A stretch of 64,000 nucleotides of DNA, taken from positions 1-64,000 of IMG/VR virus record IMGVR_UViG_3300000956_000001. The stretch is one strand, 5' to 3'. How positions within the stretch are numbered: the first letter of the stretch is position 1; each line of letters begins with the position of its first letter. Source of the stretch: a virus. The notes under the pieces were generated by a model. It had not been told where the DNA came from. It saw only the letters and a program-made list of their open reading frames with translations, and ran no database searches. This document shows positions 48,311-55,798 of this stretch, in pieces. The position numbers were made by a program, and so were the translations under genes.

Positions 48311-48649
48311 CTAGCCGTACAACCCGTCACGATTGTTGGGCCAATTGGGGCTCATGACTGCGGCCATGGCATCACGACCTGCCTGCTCGGCAGCGGGTGA
48401 CATGCGAGGAGGCTCGTTGATGGCTTCGATGTCGGTCTTGTTCATGTCGCGAATCACCCAGGGCCAGTTGCCGTGGGCGAGTCCGTCTGCAATCGCACGG
48501 GCCAGGTAGATCGCCTGCGTTCGCAGAGACATGCCGTCGGCAGCCATCCGGTTGACCTGCTCGGCGCAGTACGCCTGGTCACTGCCCTTCGGCGCGTACG
48601 ATTGCAGAATCGTCAGCAACTCGTACATACGATCGTGATCTGTCTTCAT
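48311..48649 (-). CDS. Helical hypothetical protein
   Basis: 112 residues from the ATG at 48649, with the AAAGGTGGGC leader that recurs before many genes to its right. Mostly helical (HDRMYELLTILQSYAP, CAEQVNRMAADGMSLRTQAI), with a tryptophan pair NWPWVIRDM. Not recognised. Confidence 0.68.
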   Translation of the reverse strand: MKTDHDRMYELLTILQSYAPKGSDQAYCAEQVNRMAADGMSLRTQAIYLARAIADGLAHGNWPWVIRDMNKTDIEAINEPPRMSPAAEQAGRDAMAAVMSPNWPNNRDGLYG

Positions 48650-48793
48650 GCCCACCTTTCCCGTTAGACGCGGTGCTGATCGGCTGTGCTACCGCAACAC
48701 TAGCAGGTGTTTCCCGTTTTGGCAACTCCCCGGATATTGCGTACCCGGCTCCTCGTTACCTGCGTAACGCACCCGCCTGTGTGGCGTGCGTCT

Positions 48794-48822
48794 AGTATGG
48801 CATCAGGTGGACGCGTTGTCAA
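48794..48822 (-). promoter_or_regulatory. Probable promoter, TTGACA-N17-CATACT
   Basis: - strand TTGACA (48822-48817) with CATACT (48799-48794) 17 bp downstream, extended into CATACTAGAC. About 145 bp upstream of the gene at 48311-48649. The rest of 48650-49045 holds no gene that I can see. Confidence 0.5.
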
Positions 48823-49045
48823 CGTGTCCTAGTGGATAGATTGCCCGTTGGCACATATGGCATCTGACCTGCTGTTATGCTAGACCAGGCGCCGGTAATG
48901 TCCGAATTGCCAGATTTTACCGTCTTGCCCGACTAAGAGGGCTTTGCGTAGTGAACGCCACCTTTGAGTGAGAGTGCCTCACTTGTGACGACATGCACGT
49001 AGATGCCCTGTGCAGGTGCAATTGCCTCTTTGCAGTGTATACAAG

Positions 49046-49438
49046 TCATTTGTCCGTTTTGTCCTTCTTGCGGGTCTTTCTGGGCTTAGTTGACTTTGCG
49101 TGCTGTAGCCGCTGCAATGTGTTCTTTTCGATCTCAATCATCATCAAAGCGGCATTTCGGACTTCCGGGGTAAAGGGTCCAGTGTACCCCATAGTGAACA
49201 GAACGGCTTTTGCAGCCATATCGTTCTGTTCGCGGCGAGAGAGAGACTTCTGCACCGGAGCCGAACTTTTGCGCTCAGACTTCCCATCCTTGGATGCCTC
49301 ACCACGGATGATGACAACTCGGCTACAGGGGAGCGAATCGTCACCATCCGTGGTAAGGCGGACAACGATACCAATTGGGGCAGAGCTAGACTCGCGCACC
49401 AATTCGTAGTATCTCGCCTTATCAGGATCAAAGAGCAT
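49046..49438 (-). CDS. Hypothetical basic-tailed protein
   Basis: 130 residues from the ATG at 49438 (SD AAAGGTG). An N-terminal domain (ARYYELVRESSSAPIGIVVR, CSRVVIIRGEAS), a helical middle, and a Lys/Arg/Thr-rich tail (KSTKPRKTRKKDKTDK). Outside the inverted-repeat array, but with the same SD style. Not recognised. Confidence 0.65.
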   Translation of the reverse strand: MLFDPDKARYYELVRESSSAPIGIVVRLTTDGDDSLPCSRVVIIRGEASKDGKSERKSSAPVQKSLSRREQNDMAAKAVLFTMGYTGPFTPEVRNAALMMIEIEKNTLQRLQHAKSTKPRKTRKKDKTDK

Positions 49439-49487
49439 ATCGCGCACCTTTCAGGTTTTACCAGTCATGTGGCACTAACAGGGTAAA

Positions 49488-49869
49488 ACATTACAGTTGC
49501 ACCATATCAGGGCATATGACTCAAAAAGGACATACTACCTGGTAACTACTTCCATGACCTCAGTCTGGCGAGCGATCTCAAATTCGGCAATGTTGCGCTT
49601 TCCAGGCGTACCGGGCGAAGCGGACATACACTGCGTAACGGCTTCAAGTGCATCCTCGTACGTATCCCAGGAACACTTCCGATTCCAGTACAATTCCCAC
49701 CAGATGCCACTTCCGTCCCCATCCAGGTAATTCACCCGGAAGCAGACATCAGGTTGATACTTGCGCAAAACGCGCAACTCGGGCTGTTCAGACATCTCGG
49801 ACATAACCCACCTTCCCAGACTTTCGGGGTAGACGAGACATATGCCCCCATAAGGTACAACTGTGATGT
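49488..49869. repeat. Cassette 1 inverted repeat (arms 49488-49522 and 49835-49869)
   Basis: 35-bp arms, about 29/35 identical in inverted orientation. They enclose the single gene 49535-49804: the left arm starts 13 bp after its stop, the right arm 31 bp before its start. Confidence 0.82.
49535..49804 (-). CDS. Cassette 1 hypothetical protein
   Basis: 89 residues, SD AAGGTGG. RVLRKYQPDVCFRVNYLDGD, then GIWWELYWNRKCSWDTYEDA and a helix AVTQCMSAS suggest a small alpha-beta fold. Only gene of cassette 1. Function unknown. Confidence 0.65.
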   Translation of the reverse strand: MSEMSEQPELRVLRKYQPDVCFRVNYLDGDGSGIWWELYWNRKCSWDTYEDALEAVTQCMSASPGTPGKRNIAEFEIARQTEVMEVVTR

Positions 49870-49935
49870 TAATCTGGAATCGTCATAGATGCACCTGATG
49901 CGCGCATTCCGGAGGTTACAGACTAAACGGACATA

Positions 49936-50025
49936 CTACTTAGATGCGTAGTAACCAGTCACGATGACTGCAAATACGACCCAAGCGACGATGAAGCCAA
50001 ACCAGAACTTCTGGCCATTTGTCAT
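49936..50025 (-). CDS. Mini membrane protein in cassette 2
   Basis: 29 residues (KFWFGFIVAWVVFAVIVTGY). Its ATG overlaps the upstream mini gene's stop by 4 bp. Confidence 0.58.
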   Translation of the reverse strand: MTNGQKFWFGFIVAWVVFAVIVTGYYASK

Positions 50026-50099
50026 CTTGTCACCACAAACAACACGAAGGCCGCCCATAGTACCATCAGTACAAAGGCGGCAAAAAGAAGCTTAATCAC
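50022..50099 (-). CDS. Mini membrane protein in cassette 2
   Basis: 25 residues, GTG start at 50099 adjoining the preceding stop (IKLLFAAFVLMVLWAAFVLF). Confidence 0.55.
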   Translation of the reverse strand: MIKLLFAAFVLMVLWAAFVLFVVTR

Positions 50100-50642
50100 T
50101 CATTCCTCCTCAAAACGGACAACCTTCGCGCCGCCGTCATCTGTCTCCATTACCGTAGGAAGCAACAGATGGCCACGAACCGTAATGCTCTGGTCATCCT
50201 TGCCCTTGTTGCGCAACTGCCACTTTTTGTTAGCAACGCGACAAGAAGGGCACCTGCACCCATACATGGAGTAAGACAGGTAATTGCCGTGACTCGTCCA
50301 ACTCGGTTCGAAACGGATAAACCAGTCCCAGCACCAGGTTTCGATGCATTTCGGGCAGATACTCTGGTAATCCGCATCGGCGTCATGAGCACACGTAGTG
50401 CACACATCTGTCGAGACGATGACATTACGCCCGTAAGGCGCGATAATGCGCCTTCTGGGCGCATTCACCGAAGGGGGACGAACGTCCTCATTCAGTGCAA
50501 TGTGCACGATCTGCCCAACTTGGACATTACGCCAGTCAATCTGGCGATTCACTCCGCCGATGACAAACTGGTCGTACTCGCCCTTCACGTCAGATTTCGG
50601 GGCAATCGTCTGGTATTGAACAGATGACGATCCTTTTCCCAT
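50100..50642 (-). CDS. Cassette 2 zinc-binding hypothetical protein
   Basis: 180 residues, SD AAAGG. Central CTTCAHDADADYQSICPKCI and later YSMYGCRCPSCRVANKKWQL give at least seven cysteines for two zinc sites. N-terminal beta segment (DQFVIGGVNRQIDWRNVQVG). The GCRC-PSC-R pattern is a recurrent actinophage motif of unknown role. Largest gene of cassette 2. Confidence 0.68.
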   Translation of the reverse strand: MGKGSSSVQYQTIAPKSDVKGEYDQFVIGGVNRQIDWRNVQVGQIVHIALNEDVRPPSVNAPRRRIIAPYGRNVIVSTDVCTTCAHDADADYQSICPKCIETWCWDWFIRFEPSWTSHGNYLSYSMYGCRCPSCRVANKKWQLRNKGKDDQSITVRGHLLLPTVMETDDGGAKVVRFEEE

Positions 50643-50753
50643 TTTACACCTTTACCCTTTATCAGGCATCAGGTGCATTTATGACGATTCCAGATTATTA
50701 GTGCCAACTACACTGAACCCACTATTAGGGGCAGAACGGACATCGCAGACATG

Positions 50754-51272
50754 TCAGTCTTTCGTGTCGTACCAGACATGACCGTGCTCATCTACGTGAG
50801 CTGGCTCATCCAGGACATGCTGTGCATCAGCGTTGCATTGCGTCTCATATGGTGACATTGCACCACACAGTGACGTTTGGGGCGCTTCGACACATTTGGA
50901 CACGGGAGTCATGCGGTAGCTTACGTGCATCAATACGAGGATTTCGCACGCATTGCGCAACTGCCGCAGAAGGGGCAACTGTTCCGAAACGTAAAACCGT
51001 CGCAGAGTGTCATCATCGTCCTCATTCATGCGATACGACACATAGTCGACACCGCTCTCATTTGTGACGATTCGGACATACCCGACGATGTGCTCCATCT
51101 GGTTTTGGTCCGACTCGTGCCAGATGCACGTATCAGACCAAACGCCCGCCCATGGGCCCTCTTGTACGGTTACGATCGGCTTTGCCCAGATTGCACCGTA
51201 ACGCGTCATTTGACGGACTGCGGTATCTTTGTCGTCAATGACCCTGTTGTGCGAGTTGTGCGAGTTGTCCAT
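50754..51272 (-). CDS. Cassette 3 hypothetical protein
   Basis: 172 residues from the ATG at 51272 (SD AAAAAGGTGG). N-terminal strands (RYGAIWAKPIVTVQEGPWAG, YVRIVTNESGVDYVSYRMNE), a central helix, and a C-terminal part with cysteines (TSLCGAMSPYETQCNADAQH). Its upstream sequence is now the left arm of the inserted cassette 4. Unknown function. Confidence 0.65.
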   Translation of the reverse strand: MDNSHNSHNRVIDDKDTAVRQMTRYGAIWAKPIVTVQEGPWAGVWSDTCIWHESDQNQMEHIVGYVRIVTNESGVDYVSYRMNEDDDDTLRRFYVSEQLPLLRQLRNACEILVLMHVSYRMTPVSKCVEAPQTSLCGAMSPYETQCNADAQHVLDEPAHVDEHGHVWYDTKD

Positions 51273-51334
51273 CTCTCCACCTTTTTCAGGTTTTAGCACT
51301 GGATGCCCTACTAAGGGACGAGACGCGCGGTTGC

Positions 51335-51595
51335 CTACGGTTGTACCTTTCGTCCGCCCTGTGGCGATTTGTCGTCGTCTGCTACCTTGTGTCCGTATTG
51401 GATCACAAAGTCGTAGATGTCCGATTTAATCAGCGTGCGGCTAAGCAGTAGGTGCGCCAGAATTGCACCTCTTCCGGGCCTTTTGTCCTGATCAGGGTAT
51501 TCTGGGGTGATTGCGTTACAAATCTGCGCAACCGTCATGAAGTGCCCGTATTCGTGACCTTTGAACGCATTGAGAATGTGGTCCCGGATTGTCAT
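51335..51595 (-). CDS. Cassette 4 hypothetical protein, winged-helix-like
   Basis: 86 residues; start overlaps the upstream stop (TGATG). IRDHILNAFKGHEYGHFMTV, AQICNAITPEYPDQ and AILAHLLLSRTLIKSDIYDF resemble a small winged helix. Function unknown. Confidence 0.65.
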   Translation of the reverse strand: MTIRDHILNAFKGHEYGHFMTVAQICNAITPEYPDQDKRPGRGAILAHLLLSRTLIKSDIYDFVIQYGHKVADDDKSPQGGRKVQP

Positions 51596-51963
51596 CAGAT
51601 GTGCGGTCCGTCCAGATGGTCGAAGATGTCCGATTTGAGGTAAACCGCCATCATCAGGACCGATTGGAGTAGTCCACCCACGTTCTGGCCGTGATCGTCC
51701 ATTGATCCCTGTTCGGCACCACTGTCCACGATGAGGCTAATTGCCTGCTCTGCGGCCTTTTCGTAGTTAAGGTGCATGTCTCCGGTTTGGACCAATTCGC
51801 CCAGTTCGTTCGGATCAAGAAGATTGTCCGGAAGAGGCTGATTGTCCAGATCGCGCCGAAGGACCAACAACGCACCATATGCGGTGAAAATGGCCTTTTC
51901 GATGTCATCGCGGAGAAGCTCACGTTCTGATGCGGTAAGACGCGAGTTGCGTGTGTTTCCCAT
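51595..51963 (-). CDS. Cassette 4 helical hypothetical protein
   Basis: 122 residues from the ATG at 51963 (SD AAGGTGGGC). Mostly helical (ASERELLRDDIEKAIFTAYG, NYEKAAEQAISLIVDSG, VGGLLQSVLMMAVYLKSDIF). Not recognised. Confidence 0.65.
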   Translation of the reverse strand: MGNTRNSRLTASERELLRDDIEKAIFTAYGALLVLRRDLDNQPLPDNLLDPNELGELVQTGDMHLNYEKAAEQAISLIVDSGAEQGSMDDHGQNVGGLLQSVLMMAVYLKSDIFDHLDGPHI

Positions 51964-52173
51964 TTTGCCCACCTTGGCGACTAAGTGTGAAATGCGCACC
52001 TCGTCCCATAGTAGGGCATCCAGTACCATTCTTGACAGAATATGACGTTACCTTACATATTTTGACATATGCCAGTTATGTCCGATTCTGCCCCTAATGG
52101 TGGGTTCAGTGTGATTCATACGGCTTGTTAGTAACATCCCAAATCGTCTGCTATGCACCTGATGTCTGATTTG

Positions 52174-52371
52174 CTAAACAGTGACCGGTTTGCCCGTTTT
52201 CAGGTCAATCATCTCGGTTTGTCGTGTTAGAGGTGCAACTGTCCGCTTCGGGGGATTCTTCCCATTTACCCGCTGCGTGAATGTCTGACCGCATGTGTCA
52301 CACATTCTGCGGATATGGGTACCTGTGCCCGGTAGGTGAGTCACCTCCCTATTGCAGTGCATGCGTACCAT
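52174..52371 (-). CDS. Cassette 5 small zinc protein
   Basis: 65 residues. MHCNREVTHLPGTGTHIRRM and CDTCGQTFTQRVNG give a Cys/His set resembling a zinc ribbon (like NrdR-type N-termini). The 9-mer CTCGCCTAC lies just upstream of the ATG. Confidence 0.62.
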   Translation of the reverse strand: MVRMHCNREVTHLPGTGTHIRRMCDTCGQTFTQRVNGKNPPKRTVAPLTRQTEMIDLKTGKPVTV

Positions 52372-52417
52372 TCTCGCCTACCCGTGCTAGTTGGTGCCGT
52401 TTGTCCAGTTTGTGACG

Positions 52418-52612
52418 TTACTTGGTGATACCTTTCGGTATCCACCGAGGTGTGGTGCAAACGTAGCATTCGCCACACTTGTACCACGTGTCCGAGTATC
52501 CGCAATCCTGGTCGAAATCCCACCATCCAGGCACTTCGCCCAGTTTGATGGACTTGTCCGTTTTGCGGTTCCTGACAACGTTTCTGATAGCATTGCGCAG
52601 ATTGATACCCAT
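52418..52612 (-). CDS. Cassette 5 small hypothetical protein
   Basis: 64 residues from the ATG at 52612 (SD AAAGGTGG). Basic start (GINLRNAIRNVVRNRKTDKS) and a C-terminal WYKCGECYVCTTPRW with a CxxC-x2-C set. Unknown function. Confidence 0.62.
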   Translation of the reverse strand: MGINLRNAIRNVVRNRKTDKSIKLGEVPGWWDFDQDCGYSDTWYKCGECYVCTTPRWIPKGITK

Positions 52613-52750
52613 TGTACTGATTCCACCTTTTGTCCGTGTTGCCCGTTTTAAGGGGTTTGTGAACACCAGGTGCATAGCAGACGATTTGGGATGTTGCAGA
52701 CTGAATCACCATTTACGTGCCAGTTGTCGCACATTATGCTGGTTTGTCCG

Positions 52751-52840
52751 TTAGTTCACAATCTGGATAACTAAGGACGTTATCCAGAGAATGACTAGAA
52801 CTACCCAGATTGCTAGGGCTATCCCGGTGTGTGGCTTCAT
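52751..52840 (-). CDS. Mini membrane protein in cassette 6
   Basis: 29 residues from the ATG at 52840 (KPHTGIALAIWVVLVILWI). Upstream extension to 52963 is in the neighbouring gene and rejected. Confidence 0.52.
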   Translation of the reverse strand: MKPHTGIALAIWVVLVILWITSLVIQIVN

Positions 52841-52859
52841 GTCCGTTTTGGTCCTTATG

Positions 52860-53024
52860 TTACCGAGTGTACAGTTTGCGACCCTTGCGCACCAGGTACA
52901 CATACATACCGTTAGCCCGCTGAAAACGCAAATGCGTGACTTTGGGTCCGATGAGGTATCCACCCCAGTTGGTCCATTGGCACGTCATGCACTCATTGTC
53001 TGCGATGTCCGAAATGCTAGACAT
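52860..53024 (-). CDS. Cassette 6 small hypothetical protein
   Basis: 54 residues (SSISDIADNECMTCQWTNWG, then LRFQRANGMYVYLVRKGRKL). Small beta-like protein with one CxxC. Starts 6 bp after the previous stop. Confidence 0.6.
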   Translation of the reverse strand: MSSISDIADNECMTCQWTNWGGYLIGPKVTHLRFQRANGMYVYLVRKGRKLYTR

Positions 53025-53030
53025 GTGCGA

Positions 53031-53471
53031 TCAGAGCGCCTTGCACACGTTCTGGGCGAACCATTCCCATGCGTCCCGTTGCCAGGCGACAGGTCCGAAG
53101 TGGTACGTCCAGTGCGGAAGGTACGGTTCGGCCATCTCTGCCACGATTCCGGTAAAGCTGTGCGCGTATGCACCGATACCGATCAGATCGCCCGGCATGT
53201 CGATAATGCCCTTGGATGCCCGATATGAGGGGTTGTATTCCGAGACGACCCAAAAGACCAGTGCGGTATTGATTGCCCGCATTGCACCTCTTGGGTCGGT
53301 TGCGTGGAAGAGCTGGAATGCCCGTCCCATGCGACCTTCGCACAGTGCGTGATACATTGCGGCATTTTCCCGCATTGTCGCACCTGAGTGCATTTCCAGG
53401 ATTACGCCTTTTGGCTGGTTCGTCCCGTTGGCACCGTTCGCGAAGGTTTCCTTGATTGTCACAGTTGCCAT
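53031..53471 (-). CDS. Cassette 6 hypothetical protein
   Basis: 146 residues from the ATG at 53471 (SD AAAAGGTGGG). Helical core (ATMRENAAMYHALCEGRMGR, GAMRAINTALVFWVVSEYNP) and a Trp-rich C-terminus (LPHWTYHFGPVAWQRDAWEW). Not recognised. Confidence 0.66.
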   Translation of the reverse strand: MATVTIKETFANGANGTNQPKGVILEMHSGATMRENAAMYHALCEGRMGRAFQLFHATDPRGAMRAINTALVFWVVSEYNPSYRASKGIIDMPGDLIGIGAYAHSFTGIVAEMAEPYLPHWTYHFGPVAWQRDAWEWFAQNVCKAL

Positions 53472-53600
53472 GATTCCCACCTTTTGTGTGTCTTGCCCGT
53501 TTTAAGGACAACTGGCACATAAAAGGTGATTCAGTCTGCTATGGTTCAAACGCCCTACTAGGTGCCTGATGAGCTGAATGTGCTGGATGTCTGGGTTGTG

Positions 53601-53987
53601 CTAGTCCATCCAGAGTGCGAAGTTTCCGTCGATAACGCCATAAACAGCCTGGTGTGTACGGTTCTGTCCGTATTTTTCCAGTTTGTCGTATTCGAGCGTT
53701 ACGACCCAGTCTGAGTCGTCACAGTGCCTTAGGCACCCATAACCGCACTTATCATCGTGAATGTGCCGTCCGTTACCATCTGTGACGTTTAGCACCCTTA
53801 CGGACGTGATGTCGTAAAGGGGCCAGTTGTCACGAAAGTACTGAACGGGCCACATGTCCGAATACTCCGGATCGCACCGAAGTTCCAGACTGTACACATT
53901 GCGCTGAATGAGGTCTTTGCGGTAATGTTCCAGAATGTCCCCGAAAGGTGCATCTGGCCGCTCCGCCACCGTCCGCGTAGCCTGCAT
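53601..53987 (-). CDS. Cassette 7 hypothetical protein
   Basis: 128 residues. Strand-rich (QRNVYSLELRCDPEYSDMWP, YDITSVRVLNVTDGNGRHIH) with CGYGCLRHCDDSDW in the middle; ends GVIDGNFALWMD. Possibly a small metal-binding beta protein. Unknown. Confidence 0.65.
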   Translation of the reverse strand: MQATRTVAERPDAPFGDILEHYRKDLIQRNVYSLELRCDPEYSDMWPVQYFRDNWPLYDITSVRVLNVTDGNGRHIHDDKCGYGCLRHCDDSDWVVTLEYDKLEKYGQNRTHQAVYGVIDGNFALWMD

Positions 53988-54000
53988 CGGTTTGTCCGTT

Positions 54001-54417
54001 TCAGCCCGTGATGGTGTTGATGTCTTTGTTGCCCATCACGCGCACACTGCGTGCAAGGTCCGAAAGGAGCTGCTTGACCGTTGCGACCGGAAAGCCCTCA
54101 TTGAACGGACTGTCCATCAATTTCCGATTGTCCGAGATGAACCATTCGTCCAACATGACCCCGTAATCCCAGAATGTCCGGTTATACACCGGGCCGCTCG
54201 AAGTGTGACCGTATGTCCGGCCGTAAGGGAACATGTAGAGAGTGTCCCTTTCGTCCGTAATGTACGTGAAGTCGCCGATCGTCACAAAAGCCCGATCGAT
54301 GACAGTTTGCGAGTCACATCCCATTCCAGCCAGATTGGCCGCAATGTAGACTTCGTCCGCATAGTCACGCTTCATGGTGCTAAGTGCGCTATGCGTCGGG
54401 ATGGTCGACTTGTCCAT
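54001..54417 (-). CDS. Cassette 7 hypothetical protein
   Basis: 138 residues from the ATG at 54417 (SD AAAGGTGGGC). Contains YADEVYIAANLAGMGCDSQT, FYIT-like FTYITDERDTLYMFPYGRTY and a C-terminal helix (ATVKQLLSDLARSVRVMGNK). Not recognised. Confidence 0.65.
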   Translation of the reverse strand: MDKSTIPTHSALSTMKRDYADEVYIAANLAGMGCDSQTVIDRAFVTIGDFTYITDERDTLYMFPYGRTYGHTSSGPVYNRTFWDYGVMLDEWFISDNRKLMDSPFNEGFPVATVKQLLSDLARSVRVMGNKDINTITG

Positions 54418-54502
54418 TTTGCCCACCTTTGATGATGTCTGATCTAGTTTGCCCGATCAGGCACCTAGTAGGGCGTTTGAACCATATAAGCCGTATGGGT
54501 AG

Positions 54503-55026
54503 TTTCGCGCTGAATGACCTATTAGTGGTCGAATGTCTGTATTACCTGTATTGCGTGTAATGCCAGTTTTTACCGTGATGTCCGACTAAGATGCTAGTCG
54601 ACCCCGTTTTCCGATCCGTCGTAAACGCGCGAGATGTCCTGCATGTCCTCAATGGACTCGATGACCTGCATGCGTGCCATGTCGCGCTTGTTGGTTTTGA
54701 TCCATTCCACGCAGTACTTCACGGTTTCGCCGTTGTCGACCCAGATTTCGTAAATGTCCGTTGCGAGTTGGTCTGGGTAGGCGATGGCGATTGCAGCCAA
54801 GAACGCCGCATGTGTCACCTTGTAGGCGTTTCCACCCGCAATGTCACCATCCGGGCTGAATGCCACAGATGAGTGGACCTGTCGCATAAGTTCCGCGAAG
54901 TCGGTCTTGCGCGTTTCGCCACCAATGACCGGAATGTCCAGTTCTCGCATGATGCCCACCTTGTGTGTGATGTCCGAATTGCCAGTTTTAAGGCATTCGA
55001 CCACTAATGGGCCATTCAGAGCGAAA
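54503..55026. repeat. Cassette 8 inverted repeat (arms 54503-54535 and 54994-55026)
   Basis: 33-bp arms, 30/33 identical inverted. Encloses one gene (54594-54950). Confidence 0.86.
54594..54950 (-). CDS. Cassette 8 hypothetical protein
   Basis: 118 residues from the ATG at 54950 (SD AAGGTGGGC). ETRKTDFAELMRQVHSSVAF, then NAYKVTHAAFLAAIAIAYPD and YEIWVDNGETVKYCVEWIKT suggest an alpha-beta fold. Unknown function. Confidence 0.65.
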   Translation of the reverse strand: MRELDIPVIGGETRKTDFAELMRQVHSSVAFSPDGDIAGGNAYKVTHAAFLAAIAIAYPDQLATDIYEIWVDNGETVKYCVEWIKTNKRDMARMQVIESIEDMQDISRVYDGSENGVD

Positions 55027-55028
55027 TG

Positions 55029-55140
55029 CCCCCTAACATTCCAGAATCACCCGCTTCGGCCCGTGTAGAGCCGTAATGTCTGTCCGGTCCCGAAATGAGG
55101 GGACCTAAGCACATTTGGGTGATTCTGGATGCCTTGGGGG
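55029..55140. repeat. Cassette 9 inverted repeat, empty (arms 55029-55052 and 55117-55140)
   Basis: 24-bp arms, about 18/24 identical with a perfect 12-bp inner block. Only 64 bp lie between them and no gene. Looks like a cassette that lost its gene. Confidence 0.65.
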
Positions 55141-55142
55141 TA

Positions 55143-55793
55143 GTATGCGCTGAATGCCCTATTAGATGACGGTTGGGGTGGGTGAGTCCGTTTTGCCTGT
55201 TAGATGCCGTATCCGTTGTCTGTCGCGATTGTGTCGATCAGTTCGACAAAGGTACAAAGCCCTTTTTGGTAGTTCTGGTACATCTTGCGGATTGCGTCAC
55301 CGTTCGGACCGTCTTCGCCCGTTTTGCGCAACCAGAACCCAATTGCCATACGAACAGACCATTCGTACCAATAGTGCGAACTGTGCACATGGTCCGTGAT
55401 GTCCGTCTGTTCCCACAATTCGTACATCTGGTCCCACTCGTTACCTTCGTCCCAGATTTCCTCGGATGAGACGTAAAGGGCCAATGCGCCCGTTTCGCAC
55501 CAGATGTTGTACTGCTCCCGATCCATGACGTTCTGGATGATTTTGCCCTCATCGCCCATATGCCAGACGGTTCGGGTGCCTTTGTCCAGAACGTAACGGA
55601 ATGTCCCCAAGGGACCGTCTTGTCCGATTTGGCCCAGAATGACCAATTCCTTGACGAATGAGACGGGAGGAGTCATAAGACCCGTGTTGCCCATTTTGCC
55701 CACCTTTTCCCTACTAAGTGCGGTTTTGTCTAGATAAGTCCGTTTTGTACTCATCTACCCTAACCGTCACCTAATGAGGCATTCAGTGCATAC
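55143..55793. repeat. Cassette 10 inverted repeat (arms 55143-55186 and 55750-55793)
   Basis: 44-bp arms, 37/44 identical inverted; all seven differences are transitions. Encloses one gene (55200-55694). Begins 2 bp after cassette 9. Confidence 0.9.
55200..55694 (-). CDS. Cassette 10 hypothetical protein
   Basis: 164 residues from the ATG at 55694 (SD AAAAGGTGGGC). Strands early (VSFVKELVILGQIGQDGPLG, TVWHMGDEGKIIQNV), then a long helical Trp/Tyr/Glu-rich part (NEWDQMYELWEQTDITDHVH, RMAIGFWLRKTGEDGP). Not recognised. Confidence 0.66.
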   Translation of the reverse strand: MGNTGLMTPPVSFVKELVILGQIGQDGPLGTFRYVLDKGTRTVWHMGDEGKIIQNVMDREQYNIWCETGALALYVSSEEIWDEGNEWDQMYELWEQTDITDHVHSSHYWYEWSVRMAIGFWLRKTGEDGPNGDAIRKMYQNYQKGLCTFVELIDTIATDNGYGI

Positions 55794-55798
55794 CTACC

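Larger units (their letters stand above)
49870..50697. repeat. Cassette 2 inverted repeat (arms 49870-49901 and 50666-50697)
   Basis: 32-bp arms, 31/32 identical when inverted. The left arm begins at the base immediately after the right arm of cassette 1. Encloses three genes (49936-50642). Confidence 0.92.
51296..52026. repeat. Cassette 4 inverted repeat, nested in cassette 3 (arms 51296-51328 and 51994-52026)
   Basis: 33-bp arms, about 29/33 identical inverted. Encloses two genes (51335-51963) and lies wholly between the arms of cassette 3. Confidence 0.82.
50710..52112. repeat. Cassette 3 inverted repeat (arms 50710-50743 and 52078-52112)
   Basis: 34/35-bp arms, one mismatch and one 1-bp gap. 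The interval holds the gene 50754-51272 and the whole of cassette 4, i.e. one cassette inside another. Confidence 0.9.
52134..52695. repeat. Cassette 5 inverted repeat (arms 52134-52162 and 52667-52695)
   Basis: 29-bp arms, perfect inverted match. Encloses two small genes (52174-52612). Confidence 0.93.
52696..53539. repeat. Cassette 6 inverted repeat (arms 52696-52728 and 53507-53539)
   Basis: 33-bp arms, 31/33 identical inverted. Left arm abuts the right arm of cassette 5 without a gap. Encloses three genes (52751-53471). Confidence 0.92.
53540..54486. repeat. Cassette 7 inverted repeat (arms 53540-53570 and 54456-54486)
   Basis: 31-bp arms, perfect inverted match; left arm abuts the right arm of cassette 6. 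Encloses two genes (53601-54417). Confidence 0.93.
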
